Positions 8,530 to 16,386 of a stretch of DNA of 64,000 nt are shown here, in pieces (positions within the stretch are counted from its first letter, which is position 1; each line of letters starts with the position of its first letter). Source of the stretch: Burkholderia latens (GTDB lineage: Bacteria > Pseudomonadota > Gammaproteobacteria > Burkholderiales > Burkholderiaceae); the NCBI RefSeq assembly GCF_001718795.1, contig NZ_CP013435.1, forward strand, positions 372,001-436,000, given 5' to 3'. Below the pieces are notes generated by a model. It was not told where the DNA came from. It saw only the letters and a program-made list of their open reading frames with translations, and ran no database searches. A program made the position numbers and the translations under genes.

Positions 8530-9012
8530 TTACGCAGGCGTGCAATCGCGCAACATCGGGCTACCGATCAGGCGGCCGTCACCTTCGCAAGTCCACGTCA
8601 CCTTCTTGCCTTTCTCAAGCGACGCCGCAAGTGCCTCGTGCTCTTTGCTCAGGTACGCGTTGACGGGCATGAATTCGTTACTGGACCGCAGCTTCACCAC
8701 GATATTGTCGAACGCATCCTTATCGATGCTCTGAATCGTTCCGCTCACCGACAGGGCCTTGCCCTTGTATTTTTGGTCCGCGGCAACTTCGTTTTTCTCG
8801 TATGCAGTGAAAAGCGCTCCGGCGGTCACACTGACTTTCTCAACCGGCTTGGATGCCTCGCTTACCGAGTTCGAGGCAGTCGAAGTTCCGGTTGGTGCGT
8901 TCGACGCTGTCGACGTTCCCGTGGTCGGCTTCTCGCCAAAAATGGCTCCCACGATCCCGATAGCAAAAACGACACCGACGACGATGCCAAGCACTTTGAG
9001 CAGTTTCTTCAT
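8530..9012 (-). CDS. Membrane-anchored OB-fold-like (tRNA_anti-like) protein
   Basis: 160 residues. A hydrophobic segment at about 3-26 (LLKVLGIVVGVVFAIGIVGAIF) anchors it. A serine/threonine-rich linker follows, then a domain with YKGKALSVSGTIQSIDKD, FDNIVVKL and KGKKVTWTCEGDGRLIGSPMLRDC. That last part matches the pattern of the tRNA_anti-like OB-fold family found in many small secreted or membrane proteins. The ATG at 9012 cuts away a long upstream shadow. It lies with the next gene in the leftward lysogenic module, so it may be expressed in the lysogen, for example in superinfection exclusion. That role is inference. Confidence 0.7.
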   Translation of the reverse strand: MKKLLKVLGIVVGVVFAIGIVGAIFGEKPTTGTSTASNAPTGTSTASNSVSEASKPVEKVSVTAGALFTAYEKNEVAADQKYKGKALSVSGTIQSIDKDAFDNIVVKLRSSNEFMPVNAYLSKEHEALAASLEKGKKVTWTCEGDGRLIGSPMLRDCTPA

Positions 9013-9064
9013 AGGTCCCTCGGATAGGTAGCGCGTTGCGCCTGTTGGAAATTGGTATAGGAGG

Positions 9065-9862
9065 TCATCGGCGGGCCGCATCGGCTTTCTGCCATGCTGC
9101 CCCTCCCTCGACGGCGACGCACTGCCGGCGAACACCGGCCTGCATGACAACGCTGCCTGGTGAATAGCGATCGCCGCCGTACTCGCAATGCGCAGGCTCT
9201 GCGGCCTGGGCTTGCGAGGACGTATTAGGTTGGTGCGCCCCGACGTACTGCACGGCCGCAATGACCGCAGCTGCAGTTGCCACGATCGACACTGCAGGCC
9301 AAACCCATCGGTGCTGTTGTTGAGTTGGTACCGGTGCCGGCCGTGGTGCGGGTGATGGCGCTGGCGCGGAAGTCGGAGCCTGCGCCGCCACATCCACCCG
9401 CGACGGTTCGGGCGCTCGAGCCGACGCAGTGACAGCCGGCGGCACCGGATGCTCTTGACGCGACTCGCTCGGCACGACTGATTGCGACGAGGCGGCCGTC
9501 GCCGCTTTTTCTTCCCGGTGTCCAGGCGCAGCAGGTGCCTGACCTAGCGTGCCGTTCCGTATCCAGCCGTCGAGGTACTTGATTGCCCGCTCGTACACAT
9601 TGCGCGGCATCTCATCCATTCGCTCGAAGTCGAACACCGTCATGAGCCGGCGGTACACCATCAACTTATCGGTGCCTGTCTTCTCTTCGATCTCGAATGC
9701 TTTTCGCGCGATCGCATTGCGCTGCTTGTCGCTGATGAATTTCGGCACGAGCGGTTTCGATTCACTGCCGTGGAAGTGCACATTGACGTTCGTTTGCGCA
9801 CTGTTGCTCTTCACATCCCCGCCGGCGACTTGCCCGACATCACCACTGAACTTCTGATTCAT
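9065..9862 (-). CDS. ORF6C-like protein with a transmembrane segment and DUF1496-like tail
   Basis: 265 residues. N-terminus MNQKFSGDVGQVAGGDV is followed by a helical domain at about 40-100 (SDKQRNAIARKAFEIEEKTG ... RNVYERAIKYLDGWI) that resembles the ORF6C domain of phage regulators. A proline/alanine-rich linker leads to one membrane segment at about 193-210 (VWPAVSIVATAAAVIAAVQYV). The C-terminal 40 residues (HCEYGGDRYSPGSVVMQAG, then RRQCVAVEGG) resemble DUF1496. Topology would put the ORF6C-like part in the cytoplasm and the cysteine domain outside. The N-terminal GDV motif recurs in the C-tail of the adjacent repressor. Function unknown. Confidence 0.65.
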   Translation of the reverse strand: MNQKFSGDVGQVAGGDVKSNSAQTNVNVHFHGSESKPLVPKFISDKQRNAIARKAFEIEEKTGTDKLMVYRRLMTVFDFERMDEMPRNVYERAIKYLDGWIRNGTLGQAPAAPGHREEKAATAASSQSVVPSESRQEHPVPPAVTASARAPEPSRVDVAAQAPTSAPAPSPAPRPAPVPTQQQHRWVWPAVSIVATAAAVIAAVQYVGAHQPNTSSQAQAAEPAHCEYGGDRYSPGSVVMQAGVRRQCVAVEGGAAWQKADAARR

Positions 9863-9916
9863 TGACTTCTTTTTCTCCTACGGCTGGCCCCGCCGTTTAG
9901 TGCTCTTTCGCTGTTG

Positions 9917-10372
9917 TCAGCTTTCCCGTCTCTTCTTCCGTCCTGCACTGCCCATGTTGATGGAGAAGGGTGCCGTCACGTCGCCCGTGACATGCTGACC
10001 GACATTTGCGCCCTCGAAATTTTGCTGAACGGTCGTGGTTTTCGTGGCCTTCGGCGCGGCTGGTGCCTGCGTCATTCCGCCGATCATGCCAAGCACGCCG
10101 GCGCGCCCCTGCGCGTCGAGCGACCGGTACCCCGCCAGCAAAACATGTTCGTCCGCCGATAGCTCCAACGTGCTGTGTTGCCCTGTCAGGACATAGAGCA
10201 CGTCGACCCCAGCTTGGGCTACGGCAGACAAATACCCCCAATCAGGCGAACGATCGCCGCTCTCGTAGCGGCTTTGGGCGACGTTGGTCGTCCCTGCTCG
10301 GTCGGCAAGCTCGGCCTGTTTAAGGCCGAGCCGCTTCCGTTCCGCTTTTAAACGCTCACCAAAAATTTCCAT
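9917..10372 (-). CDS. XRE-family phage repressor (CI/C-like)
   Basis: 151 residues from the ATG at 10372 (MEIFGERLKAERKRLGLKQ), a canonical XRE start; upstream in-frame codons reach 10429 but lack that feature. Helix-turn-helix at about 8-60: LKQAELADRAGT, then QSRYESGDRSPDWGYLSAVA. The middle region (DVLYVLTGQ) is the conserved segment after the HTH in many Burkholderia and Pseudomonas phage repressors. The C-tail (QNFEGANVGQHVTGDVTAPF) is unusual and echoes the N-terminus of the downstream membrane protein. It is divergent from the RHH gene, so it probably represses the early promoter between them. Confidence 0.85.
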   Translation of the reverse strand: MEIFGERLKAERKRLGLKQAELADRAGTTNVAQSRYESGDRSPDWGYLSAVAQAGVDVLYVLTGQHSTLELSADEHVLLAGYRSLDAQGRAGVLGMIGGMTQAPAAPKATKTTTVQQNFEGANVGQHVTGDVTAPFSINMGSAGRKKRRES

Positions 10373-10455
10373 ACGGGCAAGTTTTCCGTTGCAATTTGCC
10401 AAATCGGCAATTACACTTAGCTTGTGCAAGGTTAACGAAGGGAAAGTATACCGCC
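10373..10455. promoter_or_regulatory. Lysogeny switch intergenic region with inverted repeat
   Basis: The 83 bp between the leftward repressor and the rightward early genes contain TTGCCAAATCGGCAA (10396-10410), an inverted repeat with 5-bp arms, a good operator candidate. Rightward, AGTATA at about 10445-10450 could be a -10 box just before the RHH gene. Repressor binding here is inference from position and symmetry. Confidence 0.55.
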
Positions 10456-10692
10456 ATGCTTCGCAAGAAAGCTCCCATCACACGCTCTCCGCGCGGCGTC
10501 CTATCCAGCAAGCCCGTCTACATGCGGCTTATGCCGGATGAACGCCGCGCGCTAGAAGAACTGTCCACGTTTCTGAACCGGTCGACGTCAAGCGTCGCCC
10601 GTCTCATCTACCTCGAGGGCGTTGAACGGTACCGCGCCAAAGTTACCGGCTCCACGGCTCAACCGCACTCAACCTCTTTTGCCAGGCGTTGA
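10456..10692 (+). CDS. Ribbon-helix-helix DNA-binding protein (early regulator)
   Basis: 78 residues from the ATG at 10456. The core KPVYMRLMPDERRALEELS then FLNRSTSSVARLIYLEGVERY has the beta-helix-helix spacing of Arc/MetJ-like proteins: a short strand (VYMRL), then two amphipathic helices. It is the first gene of the rightward early operon opposite the repressor, the place of Cox or Apl in P2-like phages, so it may control the switch or excision. The family call rests on pattern only. Confidence 0.65.
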   Translation: MLRKKAPITRSPRGVLSSKPVYMRLMPDERRALEELSTFLNRSTSSVARLIYLEGVERYRAKVTGSTAQPHSTSFARR

Positions 10693-10695
10693 GTC

Positions 10696-10974
10696 ATGCA
10701 ACCACCCGCCCTAATCGAACCCGCGTTGCGCCATGCGTTGCATGGTCCTAAACGTCACGAAGTACAAACAGCGCTCGGATGGGACGACTCCGAAGTCAGC
10801 CGTTTTTTGAGCGGCGGCAAGGGCATCGTCATCGACAAGATTGACACGCTAGTTGCCGCCGTTGGCTTCGTTTGTGTGACCCGCAAATATCTCGACGCTG
10901 TCGCGACCTTGGGTGAAGTCGGCATGTTCTGCCAATGCGCGCGCCAAGGTCGCGGCGAATGCAGCCGCCCGTAG
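10696..10974 (+). CDS. CII-like phage transcription activator
   Basis: 92 residues. The segment HALHGPKRHEVQTALGWDDSEVSRFLSGGKGI followed by IDKIDTLVAAVGFVCV matches the lambda CII helix-turn-helix pattern (a WDxSxVSRxLSG helix, then a D-L-L-A-A-x-G-L segment). CII proteins activate lysogeny promoters. It starts 3 bp after the RHH gene, in the same early operon. The C-terminus is cysteine-containing (FCQCARQGRGECSRP), which is not a usual CII feature. Confidence 0.75.
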   Translation: MQPPALIEPALRHALHGPKRHEVQTALGWDDSEVSRFLSGGKGIVIDKIDTLVAAVGFVCVTRKYLDAVATLGEVGMFCQCARQGRGECSRP

Positions 10975-10985
10975 GAGCATCCCGA

Positions 10986-11234
10986 ATGAAATTGAAGTGC
11001 CATCACTGCGGCAGCCGCGCCGTCATTCGAACCAGCCGTACGCTGTCCGCTCTCGTTCGCGAGGCGTACTGCCAGTGCACGAACATCGAATGCGCGACGA
11101 CCTACAAGATCCACGTCGCGACCGTCCATACGATCGCGCCGAGTCTCAATCCGAATCCGCACGTGTACGTGCCGATCGGCAAGGTTGATCGAATTCCGAC
11201 CGATTCGCGACAGCTCCCGCTGCTCGACGCCTAA
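10986..11234 (+). CDS. ogr: Ogr/Delta-like late gene activator
   Basis: 82 residues from the ATG at 10986 (MKLKCHHCGSRAVIRTSRTL). Two cysteine pairs, CHHC at 5-8 and CQCTNIEC at about 30-37, form the zinc site of the Ogr/Delta family (C-x2-C-x(about 22)-C-x4-C). Ogr proteins activate late promoters of P2-like phages by contacting RNA polymerase alpha. It follows the CII-like gene by 11 bp. The tail (LPLLDA) is short, as usual for the family. Confidence 0.88.
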   Translation: MKLKCHHCGSRAVIRTSRTLSALVREAYCQCTNIECATTYKIHVATVHTIAPSLNPNPHVYVPIGKVDRIPTDSRQLPLLDA

Positions 11235-11322
11235 GCCCTAACCCACCTTTTCGCTGAACACCCATCGCGCCCGCTCTGCGGGCGTGAGGGACTCCTTTTG
11301 CCTGAAATTTCTTGGAGGCCGT

Positions 11323-11517
11323 ATGCAAACGCTGAATCCCGCTCCGATCGCCGCGCTCGCTGAATCGCTGTCCTACGACGAACGCGTCGCCTACCTCACG
11401 AAGATCTCCGCCGCCGACGTGCGCGCCGACGTGTTCGTCGCCTCTGCCCGCGCCCTGGGTTTCGTCGTGTCGTGGGACCTCGCACGCGGTACGCCGGTGC
11501 TCGACTGGATGCACTGA
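11323..11517 (+). CDS. Small phage protein, unknown
   Basis: 64 residues from the ATG at 11323, with GGAGG at 11314-11318 as ribosome binding site. Sequence is helical at the N-terminus (PIAALAESLSYDERVAYLTKI) and ends with VVSWDLARGTPVLDWMH. I recognise no family. It is one of a run of small genes between ogr and the primase, the usual site of early accessory genes in P2-like phages. Confidence 0.6.
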   Translation: MQTLNPAPIAALAESLSYDERVAYLTKISAADVRADVFVASARALGFVVSWDLARGTPVLDWMH

Positions 11518-11521
11518 CACG

Positions 11522-11716
11522 ATGCGCGCGCCCCTCACCGACGCCGAGCTTCGCGAAGCCTGGGATGGCTTGCGCATCGTCGGCGACTTCGACAAGGCGC
11601 CCCCGGCCACCCGCATCGTCTTCAAAAACGCCGCGCGCATTTGGCTGGATCGGAAAGCGGCCCCCGAACCCTCGCCAATCGACGGGAAGCGCCGTGCCGC
11701 AAACGACTTCGACTGA
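11522..11716 (+). CDS. Small phage protein, unknown
   Basis: 64 residues beginning MRAPLTDAELREAWDGLRIV. It starts 4 bp after the previous stop. The sequence is soluble, with LREAWDGLRIV and a positively charged C-terminal part (WLDRKAAPEP). No family recognised. Codon use and tight spacing support it as a real gene of the early operon. Confidence 0.6.
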   Translation: MRAPLTDAELREAWDGLRIVGDFDKAPPATRIVFKNAARIWLDRKAAPEPSPIDGKRRAANDFD

Positions 11717-11759
11717 CCTGTCCGCGCCGGCCGCCGGCGCACTCACGAGGAACCACACC

Positions 11760-11954
11760 ATGAAGCCCTACGTTTTCAGCATCGGCGTGCTGCTGATGCT
11801 TTCCCTCTCCCTCACCGGCGTCTACTACCTAGCCACCGACGTGCTGCGCCTGTTCGACGTTCGAAGCGCCCGTGCGATCGCCTTCGTGATCGGCGTCGTC
11901 GCGATGGTCGTCCTGGTCGCTGCCCTGGCATGGTCCGTTCCGCCGCGTGGGTGA
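11760..11954 (+). CDS. Small two-helix membrane protein
   Basis: 64 residues from the ATG at 11760, with a GAGGA ribosome site at 11747-11751. Two hydrophobic segments, about 5-28 (VFSIGVLLMLSLSLTGVYYLA) and about 40-60 (AIAFVIGVVAMVVLVAALAWS), predict a helical hairpin in the inner membrane. Such proteins in phage early operons may be exclusion factors or host-takeover factors; nothing in the sequence decides. Confidence 0.6.
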   Translation: MKPYVFSIGVLLMLSLSLTGVYYLATDVLRLFDVRSARAIAFVIGVVAMVVLVAALAWSVPPRG

Positions 11955-11957
11955 AGC

Positions 11958-12320
11958 ATGAACCACGAGCCCACCATCCGTTACGAGCTGCTGACCACGG
12001 CCGGCCTGCGGACCGTCGCCGGCGATCACGTCGTCATCCCGAACGACGCCGGTGCCGCGTTCGGCATCCACGTCGAGCCGCACCTGCGCGACGGCCACCC
12101 TGAGAAGTGGATCGTCACCCACCTCGCGTCGGGCATCCGCATCGGCCACGGCGTGACGCACGACGCAGCGCGTGCGAACGCGGCGGCAAACGTCGATCGC
12201 AACCGCGACCGCCTGCGCGCGACGCTCGACCAGGCAATGACCTCGCGCTACGAGCTGCAGCACGCCGTTCAACGCCTGCAGCAGAACCATCACGACATCC
12301 TCGGAGGCGCTGCAGCATGA
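11958..12320 (+). CDS. Phage protein, unknown
   Basis: 120 residues beginning MNHEPTIRYELLTTAGLRTV. The first half looks beta-rich (GLRTVAGDHVVIPNDAGAAF, EKWIVTHLASG), the second half is helical (ARANAAANVDRNRDRLRATL) and glutamine-rich near the end. Its stop overlaps the next ATG (ATGA at 12317), so the two are translationally coupled. No family recognised. Confidence 0.6.
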   Translation: MNHEPTIRYELLTTAGLRTVAGDHVVIPNDAGAAFGIHVEPHLRDGHPEKWIVTHLASGIRIGHGVTHDAARANAAANVDRNRDRLRATLDQAMTSRYELQHAVQRLQQNHHDILGGAAA

Positions 12321-12565
12321 CGCACTCAACCACCCCTCACGACGCCGCGCTCGCGGCTTCTATCGCGGCCGCCGCCGGCTATCTGAATTTCGAGAACGAG
12401 CCCGGCAGCCTGCGCCGCCTGGCGATGCTCGCCCTCTTCGTCACCGTCCTCGGCGATCGCCTAGCGCTCGGCTTCCCCGCGTCGGCCGCCGCGCTCAAGG
12501 CGATCGTCGACAGCCCCGCGACACCCGGCAATCCTGCCGCCCTCTCCCTACATCAACAGCAATAA
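12317..12565 (+). CDS. Phage protein, unknown
   Basis: 82 residues beginning MTHSTTPHDAALAASIAAAA. Overlaps the preceding gene by 4 nt and ends 2 bp before the primase-helicase start, so it belongs to the same operon. A central helix (LRRLAMLALFVTVLGDRLAL) is moderately hydrophobic but interrupted by charge. No family recognised. Confidence 0.58.
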   Translation: MTHSTTPHDAALAASIAAAAGYLNFENEPGSLRRLAMLALFVTVLGDRLALGFPASAAALKAIVDSPATPGNPAALSLHQQQ

Positions 12566-12567
12566 CG

Positions 12568-15363
12568 ATGGCCTCGATCGACGAACTGAAACAACGCATC
12601 GACCTGCACGACCTCGCCGATCGCCTCGGCTTGAAGCGCGGTCGCGGCGGCGACCGCGCGCTGTACCACTCGCCGCAGCACGGCGACAAGAGCCCGTCCC
12701 TGTCGATCTACGTGAACCACCCGAAGCACGGCACCGGCTGGCGCGACCATAGCGCCGACGTCGGTGGCTCGTGTATCGACCTGGTAATTCACGCGCGCGG
12801 CGGCACGGTCGCCGACGCGGTGCGCTACCTGCACGACGCGTACGGTATCCCGCTCGATCGCCAAGCGCCGGCCGAGCGCCGCGAGAAAACGACCGTCGAA
12901 TACATCGCCGATCGATGCTTCGCCGAGCGCGACCAGGTGCGCGAATACCTCGGCGGCCGCGGCATTTCGGCAGCCGCGATCGACGCGGCGATCGCCGCGC
13001 GCTCGCTCGGCTTCAACACGTGGACCAGCTCGAAGGTCGCGGCCGGCGAAGTGGGTCACGCCGGCCCGGCCGCCGCGTTCATCGTGCGCGCGCCTGGCGA
13101 CGGCCGCGTCGTCGCCGTCGACATGCGCTATGTCGATCCGGCGCTCAACGGCGGCGTCAAGACGCAAACCCAGGGCGACAAGGCCGGTTACGGCTGGACC
13201 GCCGATCCTCGCCGGCTCGACAATGCGAAGCGCGTGTTCATCGTCGAAAGCGCGATCAACGCGCTGTCGATCGACACCTGCGCAATGCCTGGTGCCGCCG
13301 CGCTCGCGCTGCGCGGCCTGGCGAACGTCGACGGCATCGACTTCACGTTCCTGCGCGGCAAACAGGTCGTGATCTGCCTGGACAACGACGAGCCGTTCGC
13401 GGACGGCCACCCGCGCGCCGGCCGCCGGCCTGGGCCGGAAGCTGCCTGGGCGCTCTACGAACGGCTGACGGCGCTGAACATCAGCGCCGTGCTCGTCGAC
13501 CAGGCGAATTGGTTCGCCGACCTCGCGGACGGCGAGAAGGCCGTCAAGCCGATCAACGACGTGAACGACTACCTGCAACTGCGCGGCCCGGCCGACCTGC
13601 AGCGCGCACTCGACCAGCTCGAGCCGTGGCTCATCGCGGGCCTGGCCGGCGACGCCACGCGTCGCGGCCGGCCGCGCATCTTCCTGCCGTCACACGACTT
13701 CGCGCAGTACTGGCGTTTCCGTGTCCGGCCTGACTTCACCAGCTACATCACGAAGATGGACAAGAACGAGGAAAGCGGCGTCGAGACACCCGTTTTTACG
13801 GACCTGTGTGGCTTCCGAATCGCCGGCATCCGCCGCGTGTCCGTGGCGAGCGCGACGTCGACGATGACGGGCGACGCCGACCAGGCACCGACCGTCTACT
13901 TCGCCGTGTCAGTGCAGGCACCGCGCCACGGTGCGCAGCTCGTGCGCCGCGTGATGCTCGACGACCAGCTCCACAACGTCGACCAGTGGGGCAAGTTCGG
14001 CCCGATCTGGGCGCCGGCGCCGTTCAAGCGCATGGTCAACATCCTGGAGCGCGGCGCCGACCTCGGCGCACGCCAGGCGGCAAACTTCGTCGGGCTCGCC
14101 TGGCGCGATGGCCGTCTGATCGTCAACGAGGGACCGGACTGCTACTTCACCGAAGCCGACAAGCAGTGCCCGTACCACAACCTGACCTTCCCGACCGGCC
14201 CGGCCAGCGACGCGCGCCGCGTCATTACCGCGTACCAGTCGACGTTCAAGCAGAACGCGGCGACGATCCCGCTCGTGTGGGCGCTCGGCGGCCACCTGAA
14301 GGCGTTGCTCGGCTTCTGGCCGCACATCACGATCCAGGCGAACAAGGGCGCGGGTAAGTCGACGCTCATCAAGCGGCTTGAACGCTCGCTCGCGTTCACG
14401 ATGTTCTCCGGGCAGTCGCTGCAGACCGAGTTCCGCCTGCTGACCAGCATCAGCCACACGAGCCACCCGGTCGGATGGGAAGAGCTGTCCGCGCGCCGGC
14501 AGGACGTGATCGACAAGGCGGTCGGGCTGTTGCAGGAGAACTACCAGTACACCGTGACACGTCGCGGCACCGACATGACGGAATACCTGTTGTGCGCGCC
14601 CGTGATGCTGGCCGGCGAAGACGTGCCCGTGCGCAGCCTGCTCGGCAAGCTCGTGCGCACGACGCTGACCGGCAAGCGCGGCCCACTGATGCCGGACGAC
14701 CTGCCGCGTTTCCCGGTTCGCCAGTGGCTCGAATTCCTCGCCGGCCTCGACAAGCGCGCCGTGGCCGACCAGTACGCGACGCTGCGCGACAAGGCGCTGG
14801 TCAACTGCCGCGCCAGCGGCGAGGACGACGGCGCGAAGCGGATGGCCGGCAACTATGCGGCCGTCGCACTCGCCTGGCGCTACCTGTGCGAGTTCGCCGG
14901 CATGGACCCGAGCGAAGGCGACTTCCCGCGCGACCTGCTCGCCGAAATGAACGGTCACATCGCCGAGACGAGCGCCGATCGCGAGCCGTGGGTCTGGATC
15001 ATGGAAACCGTGCTGTCGGAGATCGACGGCGGCAACTACAAGCACCCGTATACGTTCGACATGGTCGACGGCGAGTTCTGCCTGCTGATGCGCACGGGCC
15101 ACGTGATGGACCATATCGCCCACACGAGCGCGCTGCGCGACAAATGGAACGGCCTGCCGGTGAAATCCGATCGCGTGTTCAAGGCGCAGCTCAAGCACGC
15201 CGGCGTCGTCGTCGGCGACAAGGAAGTCGAGCGTCGTATCTACACGCGCCGCGTGCCGTACCTCACGCCGATTTCGCTCGAACGCCTGGCCGGCTTCGGT
15301 CTGCACGTATCCGTCCGCGAAGACCTGGCCACCGACGCGACCGAGCAGCGGGGTCGAGCATGA
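12568..15363 (+). CDS. Phage primase-helicase (TOPRIM plus P-loop ATPase)
   Basis: 931 residues. Residues about 1-95 look like a CHC2-type primase N-terminus (YHSPQHGDKSPSLSIYVN ... DVGGSCIDLV), but the zinc cysteines are missing. A TOPRIM domain follows, with VFIVESAINALSI at about 222 and VVICLDNDE at about 267. A superfamily-type helicase domain has Walker A NKGAGKST at about 592-599. The protein should prime and unwind at the phage origin, and the iterated repeats just downstream (15701-16005) fit that. Its length and domain order resemble the large replication proteins of satellite and P2-like phages. It ends 4 bp before the next spurious frame. Confidence 0.88.
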   Translation: MASIDELKQRIDLHDLADRLGLKRGRGGDRALYHSPQHGDKSPSLSIYVNHPKHGTGWRDHSADVGGSCIDLVIHARGGTVADAVRYLHDAYGIPLDRQAPAERREKTTVEYIADRCFAERDQVREYLGGRGISAAAIDAAIAARSLGFNTWTSSKVAAGEVGHAGPAAAFIVRAPGDGRVVAVDMRYVDPALNGGVKTQTQGDKAGYGWTADPRRLDNAKRVFIVESAINALSIDTCAMPGAAALALRGLANVDGIDFTFLRGKQVVICLDNDEPFADGHPRAGRRPGPEAAWALYERLTALNISAVLVDQANWFADLADGEKAVKPINDVNDYLQLRGPADLQRALDQLEPWLIAGLAGDATRRGRPRIFLPSHDFAQYWRFRVRPDFTSYITKMDKNEESGVETPVFTDLCGFRIAGIRRVSVASATSTMTGDADQAPTVYFAVSVQAPRHGAQLVRRVMLDDQLHNVDQWGKFGPIWAPAPFKRMVNILERGADLGARQAANFVGLAWRDGRLIVNEGPDCYFTEADKQCPYHNLTFPTGPASDARRVITAYQSTFKQNAATIPLVWALGGHLKALLGFWPHITIQANKGAGKSTLIKRLERSLAFTMFSGQSLQTEFRLLTSISHTSHPVGWEELSARRQDVIDKAVGLLQENYQYTVTRRGTDMTEYLLCAPVMLAGEDVPVRSLLGKLVRTTLTGKRGPLMPDDLPRFPVRQWLEFLAGLDKRAVADQYATLRDKALVNCRASGEDDGAKRMAGNYAAVALAWRYLCEFAGMDPSEGDFPRDLLAEMNGHIAETSADREPWVWIMETVLSEIDGGNYKHPYTFDMVDGEFCLLMRTGHVMDHIAHTSALRDKWNGLPVKSDRVFKAQLKHAGVVVGDKEVERRIYTRRVPYLTPISLERLAGFGLHVSVREDLATDATEQRGRA

Positions 15364-15590
15364 CCCGCTCTCAGCAGATGCGGCCGCCGTGCGGCCGTAC
15401 CCCTTCCCTCATCCTTTCTGGCCGCGTAGCGACCCTGTATTCGGGTTTCCGGTGCGTGCGTCGATGCGCGCAGCAATCGGCGCACGTCGTCACGCGGCCG
15501 CCGTGCTGTCCGCTTCCCCCCGTCCCCCCCGCGAGTCGAAACGGCCGGGCAACTACGCGGGCCTTGAGGGAGAGGGGGCACGCGGGCCGG

Positions 15591-16007
15591 TTTTGCCACG
15601 GGAAACGGGCAGGCAGCGCACGCGAATCGTGGTTCTCGGGGCTGTCCGCTCGTAAGTCTTTGATTGTTGAGAAGAGTGCCGCCATGAATCGCATTCAAAT
15701 TGCCACTAGTCGATGCGTTTTTGCCACTAGTCCGGCTTTTGCGCCGGCCGCCGCCGTCCCTTTTTCTCTTCTCTCTAATTCATTGAAAAAGAAGAAGAAA
15801 GAATACGTAGAAGGGGCGGAAATTGACCGAAACGCCATGCCACGAGTCGGGCGAGTTTTGCCACGAGTCGCGGACGCTGCCTATTTTTTAGGCCACGAGT
15901 CGGAAGGGGGTGCCACGAGTTTTTCGTGGCAAATGATGGCAAGCAAAAACCTTACAAATCAGATGGTTACCCATGAAAATCCGGGGGTGCCACGAATCCA
16001 CGAGTTG
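15591..16007. repeat. Iteron-like array TTGCCAC(G/T)AGTC, candidate phage origin
   Basis: The 687-bp gene-free stretch 15364-16050 holds repeated copies of TGCCAC(G/T)AGTC: at 15701, 15722, 15838, 15859, 15892 (first base changed), 15911 and 15988 (AATC variant), with a weaker one at 15594. The copy at 15911 is followed by an inverted CGTGGCA, making a hairpin. An AT- and A-rich patch (15781-15811) lies among them. Position directly after the primase-helicase suggests an origin of replication. The first 200 bp of the gap show nothing recognisable. Confidence 0.65.
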
Positions 16008-16050
16008 TTTTGCCCCTCCCCCCGCCGCGTCGCGCTCGGGAGTTAGCCCG

Positions 16051-16386
16051 ATGAACACCGTGAACCTCGAACAAGCCGCCGCGCTGCTCGGCGCGCACCC
16101 CGAAACGGTGCGCCTGAAGGCGAAGGCCGGCGCGCTGCCTGGGCGGAAGGTCGGCAAGCGCTGGATGTTTTCGACGGTTGCCCTGCAGCGTTACCTCGCC
16201 GGAGAATGGATTCCGCGAGTTGTGCAGGGCGACCCGCAGGAGAAATTTGAATCATGTCGCTCTATAAACGCAGTAACAGTCCCAACTGGTATTACCGTCT
16301 CACCCCGCCTGGCGGCGGTCCGGTCGTACAAGGCAGCACTGGCACCAGCAACAAAGCCCAGGCAAAAGAACTGCACGATCGGCTGA
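16051..16386 (+). CDS. Excisionase-like helix-turn-helix protein
   Basis: 111 residues from ATG 16051. The first 60 residues (NLEQAAALLGAHPETVRLKA then GRKVGKRWMFSTVALQRYL) are a MerR-like HTH_17 / excisionase fold. The last 45 residues overlap the integrase start out of frame by 133 bp; that part looks like read-through of the integrase 5' end and may have no function of its own. Being next to the integrase is typical of phage Xis proteins. Confidence 0.7.
   Translation: MNTVNLEQAAALLGAHPETVRLKAKAGALPGRKVGKRWMFSTVALQRYLAGEWIPRVVQGDPQEKFESCRSINAVTVPTGITVSPRLAAVRSYKAALAPATKPRQKNCTIG

Noticed and set aside
15684..16046. 120-codon open frame (MNRIQIATSRCVFATSPAFA) through the iteron region
   Set aside because: It runs through the repeat array and an A-rich patch (KKKKKE), has no family resemblance and ends just before the excisionase-like gene. 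Its length is explained by base composition.
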